Assembly: GCA_021234155.1 (NCBI GenBank)
Contig: JAJEKV010000001.1
Coordinates: 32,316,177-32,380,176 of the forward strand
Origin: Isoetes taiwanensis
Taxonomy: Eukaryota > Streptophyta > Lycopodiopsida > Isoetales > Isoetaceae
Reading direction: 5' to 3'
Length of the DNA stretch: 64,000 nt
Shown piece after piece: positions 1-9,274 of this stretch (position 1 is its first letter; the number at the start of each line of letters is the position of its first letter). Both the position numbers and the translations under genes were made by a program. The notes under the pieces are model-generated. The model was not told the DNA's origin, ran no database searches, and saw nothing but the letters and a program-made list of their open reading frames with translations.

Positions 1-1346
1 TGGATTTGAGCAAAAGTTGGGCTGCGGACACGGCGATTAAGTTGCGTGGTACCTTTGTGGCGAAGACCCATATCTATCTGAATAGTTGTCGGATAGTCGA
101 TGTCGATGTCGGGGATTTCTCCCCGGACAAAACTATTGGAACCCTCATGCCATTGGTATGGGGAACCTCAATGGCTACGCCATCGATGGCGGCAAAGCCG
201 TCTCAGGAGGTACCGGTACTCCCTACCCCTACAGTGCGTGTTGGGACCGCTCAATCTCGGTGGTCGTCTTCCCCGGCAAAACCCCTAATCCGTCGGCCTC
301 AGATCGACATCTTCCTCCTCCGTATGGCCTTCTTGTTAGGGAGGATAAAACTTGATGAGCATCATCACCATATCAGGTTGCTCAACAAGGGTGTAGGGGG
401 TGGCGTAGGTTCAGTAGGATGAGGAATGGCTCGAGAAGTGATAGGCGGGATATGGAATCTGTCATTGTTCTCAAACCTATTGACCAGCTCATCCAACAAG
501 ATGTCGATGAGGCTGGGGTCAGTAGCCATGTGCTTAGCAATCATGGCGTAGATCTCCACGATGCTCATGGTGGACGGGTCCGGAGCGCTCTTGGTAATAG
601 CCATGGGGAATAGTGAGGCGCCGGGCGCTTAAAAGGATGCTTGAGGGGGCTAGGAGGCACAAAGCACAAGGGCGCAGATGATCAAGGTCGGTCCGGTGGC
701 GATGGCGGAGCTGCTCAGCGGTTGGAGGCGGTTAGGCCTTGAAGCAAAAGCAAATGATGCAAAAATAGTTTGCTAAGCGGCCAATTAACTTTTAAAATTT
801 CAAATTTTTTCTTATTAACTTAAAAATTTTATTATTTTAAAAAATATACAGCCGGAATCTGGCGCCACATACTGGTCGGCGCCGATGGCATTATACGGGT
901 TTCTGCCTCGACTGGGTGTCGTCGAAATGCAAGCGGCGCCCGAGTTGACCTGGCGGGCCTGGCGTTGACTTCGCGTCCGGCCAATTCGGGCAAAAAACAT
1001 TTCGGTGCTTCTAACTTGACTGCAAAGCGACAAAAAGCAAGCGGCGCCCGAATTCGTTTTTGGGCCTGCCTTTGACTATTTTTCGCCTGGAGTTGACTGT
1101 TTTAGGGTAATTCGAGTGCGCCCAATCCAATGGAGCCATCATCTTTGTCATTTGAGTTACTCCACTGGCACCTGCTAGGCCTCCAATCTTGGCCCCTCCA
1201 CTTCAAAGCTACAATTTCTTAACTTAACCTAACACCAAACCAAACAACAAAGAGAACTAACGACACATTGACTTAGCCTCCTCCTAACTACCGTGCTACG
1301 AGTTAGTGTTTGGCCAGTGCTATGATTTCGAGCAACCGAAATCACG
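1..1346 (-). mobile_element. LTR retrotransposon internal 5' region (leader and start of gag)
   Basis: This is the internal part of a minus-strand LTR element whose 5' LTR lies at 1360-2939 and whose primer-binding site is at 1347-1358. About 740 bases of leader precede the gag start at 604. The leader contains an AT-rich stretch (about 780-845) and two copies of a short GC-rich segment around GCAAGCGGCGCCCG (about 929 and 1035). The element continues leftwards out of the window, so its class cannot be decided from pol. Confidence 0.7.
365..604 (-). pseudogene. gag N-terminal fragment of the left LTR retrotransposon
   Basis: A 79-residue reading frame starts with ATG at 604 and has a helix-forming beginning (MAITKSAPDPSTMSIVEIYA) followed by a Pro/Thr-rich stretch. 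Its position, about 740 bases downstream of a tRNA-Met primer site and LTR on the same strand, identifies it as the start of gag. That is an inference from position, because no capsid motif or zinc knuckle is reached. The frame closes at 365, and the sequence beyond (towards 1) is open in other frames, suggesting a frameshift rather than a natural end. Non-functional or partial. Confidence 0.5.
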
Positions 1347-1358
1347 GCTCTGATACCA
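1347..1358 (-). other. Primer-binding site, tRNA-Met type
   Basis: On the minus strand the sequence is TGGTATCAGAGC, the standard complement of the 3' end of plant initiator tRNA-Met. It sits one base inside the LTR end at 1360, which fixes the orientation of this element and shows that 1360-2939 is its 5' LTR. Confidence 0.85.
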
Positions 1359-1359
1359 C

Positions 1360-2939
1360 TGTGACGCTCCCAGAATATATACGACCCTCGGACGTATACA
1401 TACGGGGACTTTCCCCTCCCATGGCAACCAACTTGCCATGAGCAGGGCCCTCCGTCTATTTCGGGCCATCTATGAAATGATGCCCGAAAGAAGGACACGA
1501 AGGGGTCATTCGGCCCACGCCTTCAATGGGACTCCTACGTCGCGGAAGCATGAATACAAGGGTTAGCACACAGCATAAATTATATATAAATAACCACCAC
1601 GAAGGGTGGCGCATCCATCCAAATACTAACGGCATAGAATATGCATCTAAACCTAAGAAAACACCCAAACCCCAGGTTCTACCCCGGCTCAGACTCCGGT
1701 GAAGATCGACTGACGGCTGGGCCTCAAGAGATCAGCAGACCGAGTCTTGGCATGGCGTTGGCTGGCGTAGAACATTGGCTAGGGTTGTCCACTCCATCCG
1801 CCCCTCCTGTGCACACTTTGCAGATGGGTCAATTCATGCTATGGCTTCGCTATAGCCTTCGGGGAGACGCAGACCCGGGGCATCACCCCTCGAGCCTACT
1901 CCGGGTTCATGGCGCTGGTCCGATGAGGCAGGTGGGGGGGCGTCCCCTTCCAGAATCACAGTGGTTCCATGGGTGAGCTAGAGAATACGTGCCGCATCAG
2001 CGACCCCCGCATCCGTACCCGACTTACTCACCCTAAATCTACTCAAAGTGCAAGGTGCTCCATACGGATCACACCTTCCCACCCAGGGAGTGTCAGACCC
2101 ATACCCGGCCCTCTACGTGACCGGCTATCAGGCCTAGCCTTTGTAGGAGTCTCGGGGAGCCTTGTATGCTCATGCAAGACCCCACCCCTCATGTCACCAG
2201 CGTGTTCCTTATGCGGTGCTAAGCGGACCATAGCATCTAGGACCCGGTGGGTTCTTGTGCCTGTGCCGCAAATAATGGGACTTTACAGGGCTATCTAGGA
2301 GCATACTACCATACGGTTGAGAGGCCTCTACCCCGTAATCCCCCGTTTGAGTCGAGTCAGATGAAACAAAGAACTAACAATCCATCCTTTCAGAGTAAGA
2401 ACCAGAATTGAATATAAAGAGAACTTGTTTGCACAAACAAGGGTTAGTTTCTATGACTGAATTACAAAAAAGAACGAGAGAAAGGCGGACACAACTAAGT
2501 GTTATCTAGAATTCACATAGCCACCTACCCGAATTCGGCCGGACTCATTCCCATGGGGGCCTCCATCTCTGGCGGTTGAAGATTGTTGTGACTTCACAGG
2601 GACGCCCCGGTATGGCGGTTCTGCGCAGTGGTTGATGGCGCTCAGCTCGGCCTTCCTTGGTCGATCTTGAGGAGTCAATCCCGGGGATAGGGGTCAAGTT
2701 GGCATCCAAACTTGGCAATCCCATGCTGCCTAATCGATTGGGGCAGGTGGGCCTTCCCAATTGGTAATTATCCTAATTTCCTAGGTTATAGGTTATTATC
2801 AATAATGTGTTAAATTAGCATAGCTAATTTAATCCTTTGTAGTTCCCATACCCCCATGGTAGCGTACCTTTAGGGAGTGACGTGCTTGTATTTGTACGGG
2901 TCCCGTATAGTAGACCGTATAAATACGTGGAACGTCACA
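1360..2939 (-). mobile_element. 5' LTR (1580 bp) of the left retrotransposon
   Basis: Both ends carry the short inverted terminal sequence TGTGACG...CGTCACA. Read on the minus strand it starts TGTGACGTTCCACGTATTTA and ends GGGAGCGTCACA, directly followed by a tRNA-Met primer site. A member of the same LTR family lies at 59938-61787 on the plus strand with identical termini, and the two share several internal blocks (for example a segment around GGGCCACCCTTCGTGGT). The LTR landed immediately next to a 67-bp palindromic repeat unit (2940 onward). No protein-coding region is seen inside; the open frames within it are incidental. Confidence 0.8.
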
Positions 2940-2985
2940 CATTCCAACGCAAATTGGGCGGGTGCCCAATTTCAGCGCCAGGAAT
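2940..2985 (+). repeat. Single unit of the 67-bp palindrome repeat (left copy)
   Basis: The segment ATTCCAACGCAA followed by the palindrome at 2951-2972 (arms AAATTGGGC and GCCCAATTT) matches, on the same strand, a unit of the six-copy array at 16291-16645. There the corresponding flank reads ATTCCCAAAGCAA. The unit is cut at its left edge by the LTR ending at 2939, so more units may lie beyond that retrotransposon. Confidence 0.8.
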
Positions 2986-3124
2986 GGATATTAATATTGT
3001 TTCACAGGAGTCATATACAAGACAAGTCTAATAGTTTATCTCAGAGAACTGTGTATTACATAAAGAAGTGTGATTGCGTTGGATACTCACACAATCTGAT
3101 TACAACAAGATGACAAGCATTGAT

Positions 3125-3190
3125 TTAGGGGGACTCTTCTAAGTCATTGTCAGCAGGCACCCCAGTGATCTTTTCTATCATGTACATTTG
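3125..3190 (-). pseudogene. 3' part of small divergent gene B (split by a retrotransposon)
   Basis: Read on the minus strand, this segment continues the coding sequence that begins at 15715 once the 12.4-kb element 3191-15559 and one copy of its target duplication are disregarded. It contributes the residues YMIEKITGVPADND and a short acidic end, then TAA at 3127-3125. The motif matches the C-terminus of the neighbouring small gene at 15919-16164 (YEIDKITNN) and of the antisense gene at 11175-11441 (YHILRITSAP), which is why I join the two halves. A frameshift lies in the other half. Confidence 0.7.
3186..3190. repeat. Target-site duplication, left copy (ATTTG)
   Basis: ATTTG immediately precedes the 5' LTR. 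The same five bases follow the 3' LTR at 15560-15564, as expected for integrase-mediated insertion of one complete element. Confidence 0.9.
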
Positions 3191-3786
3191 TGTTAGTCCT
3201 GTGCCTCCCGATACAGGACTATTCATGCATACGACGGACCAAGTCAAGTTCAAGGATCCACAATCGAGGCCGCGATCTTTTCGGTCGTCAAAGGCCACCT
3301 TGAAGACCAAGCGGACCATGCGATCAAAGGGCGCTGCCCGTCAAAAAAGAAGGCGCCATCGGACAAGTGGCGGCCCGTCACCGCTGCAAGGCGGCGTCGT
3401 GATTTCGAGGCACTTCAAGAGGCACCGCCAGCATTCCTGCAAATCAGGCCTCCTTCCAGGAGTCGGCACCGAAATCAGTCAGAGTGTCTATATTGGGCCA
3501 AAGGCCATTGTACTATATATATGAGTAGAGCTAGCGCTCTAGTTTTTTAGATGGGTTTTGAGTCTTGTCTCATTTCAGTTTTCTCTCGATTTCGAGAGCT
3601 TATGTATCTTCGTTGACATCAAGGAAGCTCATTATTGTGATCTCATTGTTTTCTTTTGTTTTCTTTTCCTTTTCCCTTGTTTTTCTTGCAAATCCCGCGT
3701 GACATAGTCCCCGGATTCTCCTGTTAGATCCAAGGGTCCTCATAGAGGGCTGTCTTGCAGGAGTTCCCGAACCCAGACCCCAAACA
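3191..3786 (+). mobile_element. 5' LTR of the Ty3/gypsy element
   Basis: It begins TGTTAGTCCTGTGCC and ends CCCCAAACA. A TATA-like run (TATATATATG, about 3514-3523) precedes a palindromic stretch around GAGCTAGCGCTC, so transcription probably starts near 3545. Compared with the 3' LTR it differs by many substitutions and indels in the 3255-3410 section but is nearly identical from about 3415 to the end, so the divergence is patchy. Confidence 0.92.
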
Positions 3787-3787
3787 C

Positions 3788-3803
3788 TGTCGCCGCTACC
3801 GGG
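3788..3803 (+). other. Primer-binding site, degenerate tRNA-Asp type
   Basis: TGTCGCCGCTACCGGG starts two bases after the LTR. It matches the complement of the plant tRNA-Asp(GTC) 3' end (TGGCGCCGTTGCCGGG) except for three positions. tRNA-Asp priming is known from Athila-type Ty3/gypsy elements. Confidence 0.65.
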
Positions 3804-3827
3804 TCTGATCTTTCTTTTCTTTCCATC

Positions 3828-6290
3828 ATGTCTGCTCGAGGTTTCACTCCTGAAGAACTTCTTTGCCAAACGGCGGCTCGCCTGGAGCGTCATCAACGAC
3901 GCGAGGCTGTTCGGGATATGTATGACACTGCTTATGACATTGAGGGAGGTCATATCCACTCAAGAGCTCAGTCGGCACCCCCTACCCCTCGTGCTCATTC
4001 TCGACCAGGGTCTCCCCCTGTGTGTCGTCATTGCTCCCAACCACAATCTCCACAACATACCCCTGTTCAGCCCACGCCTCACTATTTCCAGACTCCTGAC
4101 AGTACCTATATCAATATCCCTTCAGGACACACCCCTCTTCCATCACAACCTTCTTCACCTCCGGGTGGGATGGGCTATCATCAAGTGTCTTTTGGCCCTA
4201 CCCACGTTCATGACTTTCAGTCTTCTCCATCTTTTCAGCATGCTCTTCCTGTTTATCAAACCACTGATCTCAAGCCTAATGAGGCAGGCTCTCAAGGCCC
4301 TTCCCCACCAGATGTTGCCTTCGCTGGACCACATGTTTTTTCGGTTCCACCCCCTTGCTCTCAGTCTCAGACTGTTCCACCTCTCTATGCTTCAACATAT
4401 CCTCCAACCAATCCACCTGTCTATGCGTCGGTTCCGCCTTCACCTCCAACTCCTAATTTGAAGCTCACTTATCCAACTTTCGGCAACACTAAAGGCAAAC
4501 CTTTGGATCAAAGTGCTTTGGCACACATGGAGGAATTTGAAGCCTTGGCCATTCTGAATGGTCATGCGCAGCCACAACTTAAATTCCATATCTTTTCGAC
4601 CACGCTCAGAGGCGCCCCTCATCAGTGGTTGATGGCCAATAAAAGTCACTGGAAACAAAGTTGGCAAGAAATGAAAACTGCCTTTCTGTCTCATTATGGC
4701 ACCACGGACGATGATCAGTTACTCCTCAAGTAACTCAATGACCTTCAACAAGAACCCACGGAGTCCGCCAGGGATTTTGCGGACCGTCTTCACATTCTCG
4801 TCAGTAAACTCCAGGAGTACCCCACGCAAAGCCAGATCCTCGTCTGGTTTGTGCAGGGCCTTCCTCCTGCCATTCGCCTCATGACCGAATACCTGCGTCC
4901 CAAGTCTCTGGAGCAGGCCATTGAATTGGTCAATCACTCGGTCAATGTTTCTTCTCGGGGTGTTGCTCTCCAGGAACTTCCTTTCATGCCCTCCTTCATG
5001 GTTCCCCAGAACTCTGTTCAACCTCAGCCAGCGAATCCACAACGCGCTCACATCTGGTGTATTATTTGTAAATATCAAGGTCATCTGGCCAATGAATGCA
5101 ACTCCTCAAATGGACCCCCTCATTGTAAAAGATGCAATATGTGCAATCACGCCACGGAAGAATGCACTCGTTCTCATCCTACACCTTTCCGGAATAAAAT
5201 GGTCTTTCAAGTCCAGACCACGCCGCAACCACAACAGTCGTATCAACCTCAGCAATATCAGTCTCAACCACCGCAGCAGTATCAACAAACGCAGCCATCT
5301 CAGCAGCCACGGGGACAAGGCAACCATCCTTCCTTTGATCCTTCAAAGGCTCAATGTTATCATTGTCATGAATGGGGTCACACCACCACGGCGTGTCCTC
5401 AACTTCCTCAAGTTCAAGTTCAACTTCCGGGTTCAAATCAACCAGCTTCTGTCCGCCTCACGGCTTATCAACTCTGGGTGGCCAATGGTAAACAGGGCCC
5501 TCGTCCTGTTTTGAGAAAGCCTCCTCGGCCGCCTCAACAACAGCGACCTCAGCAAGCCGCGTCTACTTCCAATCCTATGGATCAACAAGCTCAGGAGGAG
5601 ATTTATCAGGCTCTCAACCCTCCTGTCCAGCAGTCCAATTGGGTTGGTCTTGTCTCGCGTCACACACGGGCTTCACGCCCTTTGACCATCATTCCTCATG
5701 ACACGCAACCTGCTTTTGCTGTGGAAACTGTCCCTCATGAAGATGATAAAAAAGTTCACTTCGCACCTGATCTTGACAAACTTATGCCTCACGTCATGCC
5801 TAAAGTGAGACAAAGTATTCTGAAACTCATGCAGGCTGCGGAAGGTCGAACCTTGGCAAATGTTCACGCCACCACCCGGGCTCAGCAGCGTCAGGCAGCG
5901 CCGTCATCATCCACCAGTGCACGCTCTCAGCCATATCCAAATATTGCTGCTGAGGTCGAGCTTCTCAAAGAAGTCTCTGCTTCTTTACCACAGTCCCCAG
6001 CTCCATTGGACCCTGCGGACCCCTTTTCACATGTCCCATTGGAACTTCAGGAAGAACTTGCCAAGATCAAGATTCCTTTGAGCCTGGCCACCATTTTGAA
6101 ACTCTGTCCGGCTCTCAAAGATCAGTTACCTCTTCCCACGGTTCTGGTTGGAGCTGTTGCAACTTCAATACCCACGGTGCATGCCACGGTGGGCAATCAG
6201 CACATCAATCATGTCCAAATTGATGGTGGTAGTGCTGTCAATCTCATTATTGATAAGCTCCGGAAGCAATTGGGCATAAACAATTATATC
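3828..6290 (+). pseudogene. gag (capsid, three zinc knuckles) leading into protease
   Basis: The ATG at 3828 lies 42 bases after the LTR. A Pro/Ser-rich N-terminus (about residues 30-215) precedes a retrotransposon capsid region (FHIFSTTLRGAPHQW, then DFADRLHILVSKL). An in-frame TAA at 4731 interrupts this region, and the same frame reads on without other stops. The nucleocapsid part has three CX2CX4HX4C knuckles: CIICKYQGHLANEC, CKRCNMCNHATEEC and CYHCHEWGHTTTAC. Between the second and third is a Gln/Pro-rich linker. The frame then enters the retropepsin with the active-site-like IDGGSAVNLI (about 6220). A frameshift near 6280-6290 moves the rest of protease into the next frame. Likely made as a Gag-Pol fusion or by frameshift; not functional here. 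Confidence 0.88.
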
Positions 6291-6480
6291 GTGCCCCTTA
6301 TGACATCGAGTTGGCGAATGGCCATATCACGCGACCTCAAGGCGTCACTCCTCTTCTACATATCAGCATTGGTGATCTCAAATTCCCTTTGAAATTTGGC
6401 GTTTGGAAAGAAGGAGAAGATCCTGGTGACTATGAAATGCTGGTTGGAAGACCTTTTCTCCGTCAGGCAAAGAGTATTCA
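6215..6480 (+). pseudogene. Retropepsin (aspartic protease) domain, frameshifted
   Basis: The catalytic segment reads IDGGSAVNLI instead of the commoner D-S/T-G-A, so the middle residue is Gly. After the frameshift near 6285 the downstream half continues in the frame used by reverse transcriptase, with IELANGHITRPQGV and the C-terminal MLVGRPFLRQ, which correspond to the flap and the ILGRPFL-type motif of plant Ty3/gypsy proteases. It cleaves the Gag-Pol polyprotein in active relatives. The break separates the catalytic Asp from the C-terminal half, so no active enzyme can be made. Confidence 0.8.
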
Positions 6481-8037
6481 TTACTGGGCCACGGACCAAC
6501 TTGTTATCACAGATGGTCATCTCAATGCCACAATGGATCTCGAAACTGGCAAATTGATCTCTGTCGAGAATGCTGAACCTTCCATCTCCGACACTGACTC
6601 TGAAGAAGCACAAAATATTTATCATGTCCAAGCACCTCCAGCGGGTCTCCCTCTCTCATCTTACCCTGAGTATGCTGATCCCTGGGGTGACATGACGCTC
6701 GATCAGGACCAGGCTGTGGCAGCTCTTTTGGACCCTTACCAGGCTTCCTGCAATCGCATTCAACGTCTTGATCATTTTTCTGACCCACTTTCTTCTTCAG
6801 AGACAGTGGATGTTCATGCCGTCATGAAGCAACCCTTGCTTGATGACGCTCAGCAGCCTCTTTTCTTCACCACGCAAAATGCTGCTCCTCCCGTCATGTT
6901 TCAGCCTCCTGCTCATCAGGTTTAGGACACGGAGGTTGTTCCTCATATTCAAACTCCAGAAGTGGAAATCGTGGACATTGGAAACAATCAACCAGTCCGC
7001 TTAGCTGCTAAACTTCCACCGTCCTATAAAGCACGCGCTCTGACGCTGTTCAAACGATTCAAACATATCTTTGCTTGGAGCTACAAAGACCTTCGAGGTA
7101 TCAAAAAAGAGTTGGGGGAACTCACCATTCCTACCAAATCTGATGCACGCCCAATCTAGCAACGACAGTACAGGCTCAACCCAAATTACCGTGACCGCGT
7201 CAAGGCTGAAATTGACAAACTCTTGGCTACTGGCCTGATTTATGAGGTCAAACATTCTGAATGGGTGAGCCCCATCATCATTGCTCTCAAACACAATAGT
7301 AAGATCCGCGTTTGCGTGGACTACAGAAAACTCAATCAAGCCATGGAGCGTGATCACTTTCCGCTTCCCTTCACTGACCAGGTTCTTGAAGAAGTTGCTG
7401 GTCATGAGATGTACTCTTTCATGGATGGTTTTTCTGGGTACAATCAAATTTCTATCAAGCACGAAGATCAACTCAAATCTACCTTCACCACCCCGTGGGG
7501 CACTTTTGCCTACAAGGTGGTCCCTTTTGGTTTGTCAAACTCTCCTTCAACCTTTCAGCGCATCATGCTCTTCGTCTTTCAAGACTTCATGAAGGATAAA
7601 CCTTTTCTTCAGATCTTCCAAGATGATTTTTCTGCCTACAACTCCATGGATGATCACTTGGACAAATTGGAGCTTGTCTTTCAAAAATGTGATGAATCTG
7701 GCATTAGTCTCAATCCTGAGAAGTGCACTTTCTGCGTCACCTCAGGCGTTCTGTTGGGTCATGTGGTCAGTAAAGAAGGCATCACCACGGATCCCGCTAA
7801 AATCAGTTGTGTACTGAAAGCTCAAGCACCATCTAATATCAAAGAGACACGCTCTTTTCTGGGTAAGGTAAATTACTATTCCACCTTCATTCCTGGACTT
7901 GCAGCTATACGGGTGATGAATCCACTTGGGCTTGGAATTCCCAAGCGGAAGCTGCTTTTCAGAAGTTGAAACTGTTACTTACCCAGGCCCCGGTACTTGT
8001 TCCTCCTCAATGGGACAAGCCTTTCCACGTTCATGTT
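6290..8037 (+). pseudogene. pol first part: protease end and reverse transcriptase
   Basis: One frame carries the end of protease, a linker, and reverse transcriptase, with in-frame stops at 6923 (TAG) and 7157 (TAG). RT landmarks are FAWSYKDL, VCVDYRKLNQ, FMDGFSGYNQI, PFGLSNSPSTFQR and LGHVVSKEGI. The catalytic box is IFQDDFSAY: the two Asp residues are present, but the position before them is Gln rather than the usual Val, Leu or Met. Near 7905 a frameshift moves the coding sequence to another frame (GDESTWAWNSQAEAAFQKLK). The RNase H begins there and is cut at 8037 by the inserted retroposon. The product would copy the element's RNA into DNA in the capsid. Confidence 0.88.
8023..8037. repeat. 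Target-site duplication of the retroposon, left copy
   Basis: TTCCACGTTCATGTT precedes the poly(T) tract and is repeated exactly at 9260-9274. Fifteen bases is typical of LINE-machinery insertion. Confidence 0.9.
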
Positions 8038-9259
8038 TTTTTTTTTTTTTTTTTTTTTTGAAGGTAAGAATTTTTATATTTTATATATGAAAGAAAAGTA
8101 CAATGTTTCAAGCTTATAGAGAATTACTATAGGAGTAATCTCAACTTCTTCATTCTCTATATGCAGAAACTTATTGATTGCTCTAGAAGCAAAATACACA
8201 TGAAGCTCATAACTTGCTCTTGTAGCTGATATCCTGGAATAGTCCATAACATCCATCTGCATCGTATCCAGATTATAGAAGATAATCCAAAGTAGCCAGA
8301 AGGCCCTGGAAATAATAACTCTTATCTTGAAGAATGTGCAAATGCCCTGACCCACTGGAATAGAAGAAACTTTGTTCCATGCAAGTTGCAAATTCACATC
8401 TGTATGAGAATAGCCAATGGAATGAAATTCAGGCATATCAGTACTTGATTTAGCACACTTCTCAAACGTAGCAGTATTTGAGAAGACCAGATCCAGCAGA
8501 GTAGATTCAATGGGAATTTGGCATCAGTACCAAATTACATTCAAGTTTAAACTTGAAAGGTTTTTTAAATTTGGCGTCAGTACCAAATTACAGGCTTGAA
8601 TGGCTTTTTCAAGCATAGCAGTACTTGAAAAATACAACCAATGTGCTAAAAGATTTCAAGTATTCGCCAATCTGTCATACAACCTAGAAGCCCAATCTCT
8701 TCAACATAAACAAGTAACTCAGAACTAACCTTGCAAATCTTCAGCCATAAGGTATCTTCCTGATTCATCAATTACTAAAATCTGAATCTTCCTGCTAGTA
8801 AGAAAGAGCGGACGGAAAGGAAGGGCCACAAATAGAATTCCTTTCAAAGTACAGATTATGATATTCCCTGTTAGAAAGGAATGCAATTGATGATCTTTAC
8901 CAGCCTTGCAGTCATTCTTTGCCTTATAGGTCGACATCCATCAAGATGAATCTACCATTTCGGCATCTCTGAAAGAAAGGGCAAAGGCATCAAGAATACC
9001 TCCGCACTAAAGAACTTACCTCGTTAGAGGGTAATTGCTACAGGCCCGCCGCCGAAAAGAAAAAAATTGCATCACTTCAACAGATCTTTTTTCTGTCCTC
9101 TGAACGTGCCAACTCTATCTGGCCCTGCTAGCCTCGAAAACAGGAGATTTCGTCTTCAATCCCACCGCTGTGACAGCCAGCAAAGAGCAGAGCGGCCACT
9201 GCCCTAGCCGGCCAAGACAGCGCTAGCCGCTGAGCGCCAAGAACATCCTTTCCGCTCCC
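8038..9259 (-). mobile_element. 1.2-kb retroposed sequence with poly(A) tail, inserted in pol
   Basis: The insertion starts with a run of T (8036-8059, the tail on the minus strand) and is bracketed by an exact 15-bp target duplication, so it was made by LINE-type reverse transcription of a polyadenylated RNA. On the minus strand it begins GGGAGCGGAAAGGATGTT at 9259. No LINE endonuclease or RT motif and no RNA polymerase III boxes are evident. It therefore looks like a retrocopy of a transcript, or an unknown non-autonomous element. Two minus-strand reading frames (8937-8725, 70 residues; 8436-8074, 120 residues) are unrecognised. Two near-identical segments around TTGGCATCAGTACCAAATT lie at about 8517 and 8572. 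Confidence 0.82.
8725..8937 (-). CDS. Unrecognised 70-residue reading frame in the retroposon
   Basis: It starts with ATG (MSTYKAKNDCKAGKDHQL), lies about 320 bases from the 5' end of the retroposed sequence, and ends at a TAG just after a CAAGGTTAG that could be a retained splice donor. The predicted protein has a central hydrophobic stretch (FLTGNIIICTLKGILFVAL). I recognise no family. It could be the first exon of the source gene if the transcript kept an intron, or chance. Confidence 0.25.
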   Translation of the reverse strand: MSTYKAKNDCKAGKDHQLHSFLTGNIIICTLKGILFVALPFRPLFLTSRKIQILVIDESGRYLMAEDLQG

Positions 9260-9274
9260 TTCCACGTTCATGTT
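9260..9274. repeat. Target-site duplication of the retroposon, right copy
   Basis: An exact repeat of 8023-8037. The pol reading frame resumes here with DVSTFAIGAVISQA of RNase H. Confidence 0.9.

Noticed and set aside
3147-3524. Plus-strand frame in the 5' LTR with a basic region (SKGAARQKRRRHRT)
   Set aside because: It crosses the LTR boundary; the corresponding frame in the 3' LTR is the read-through of ORF3 and differs by frame-changing indels.
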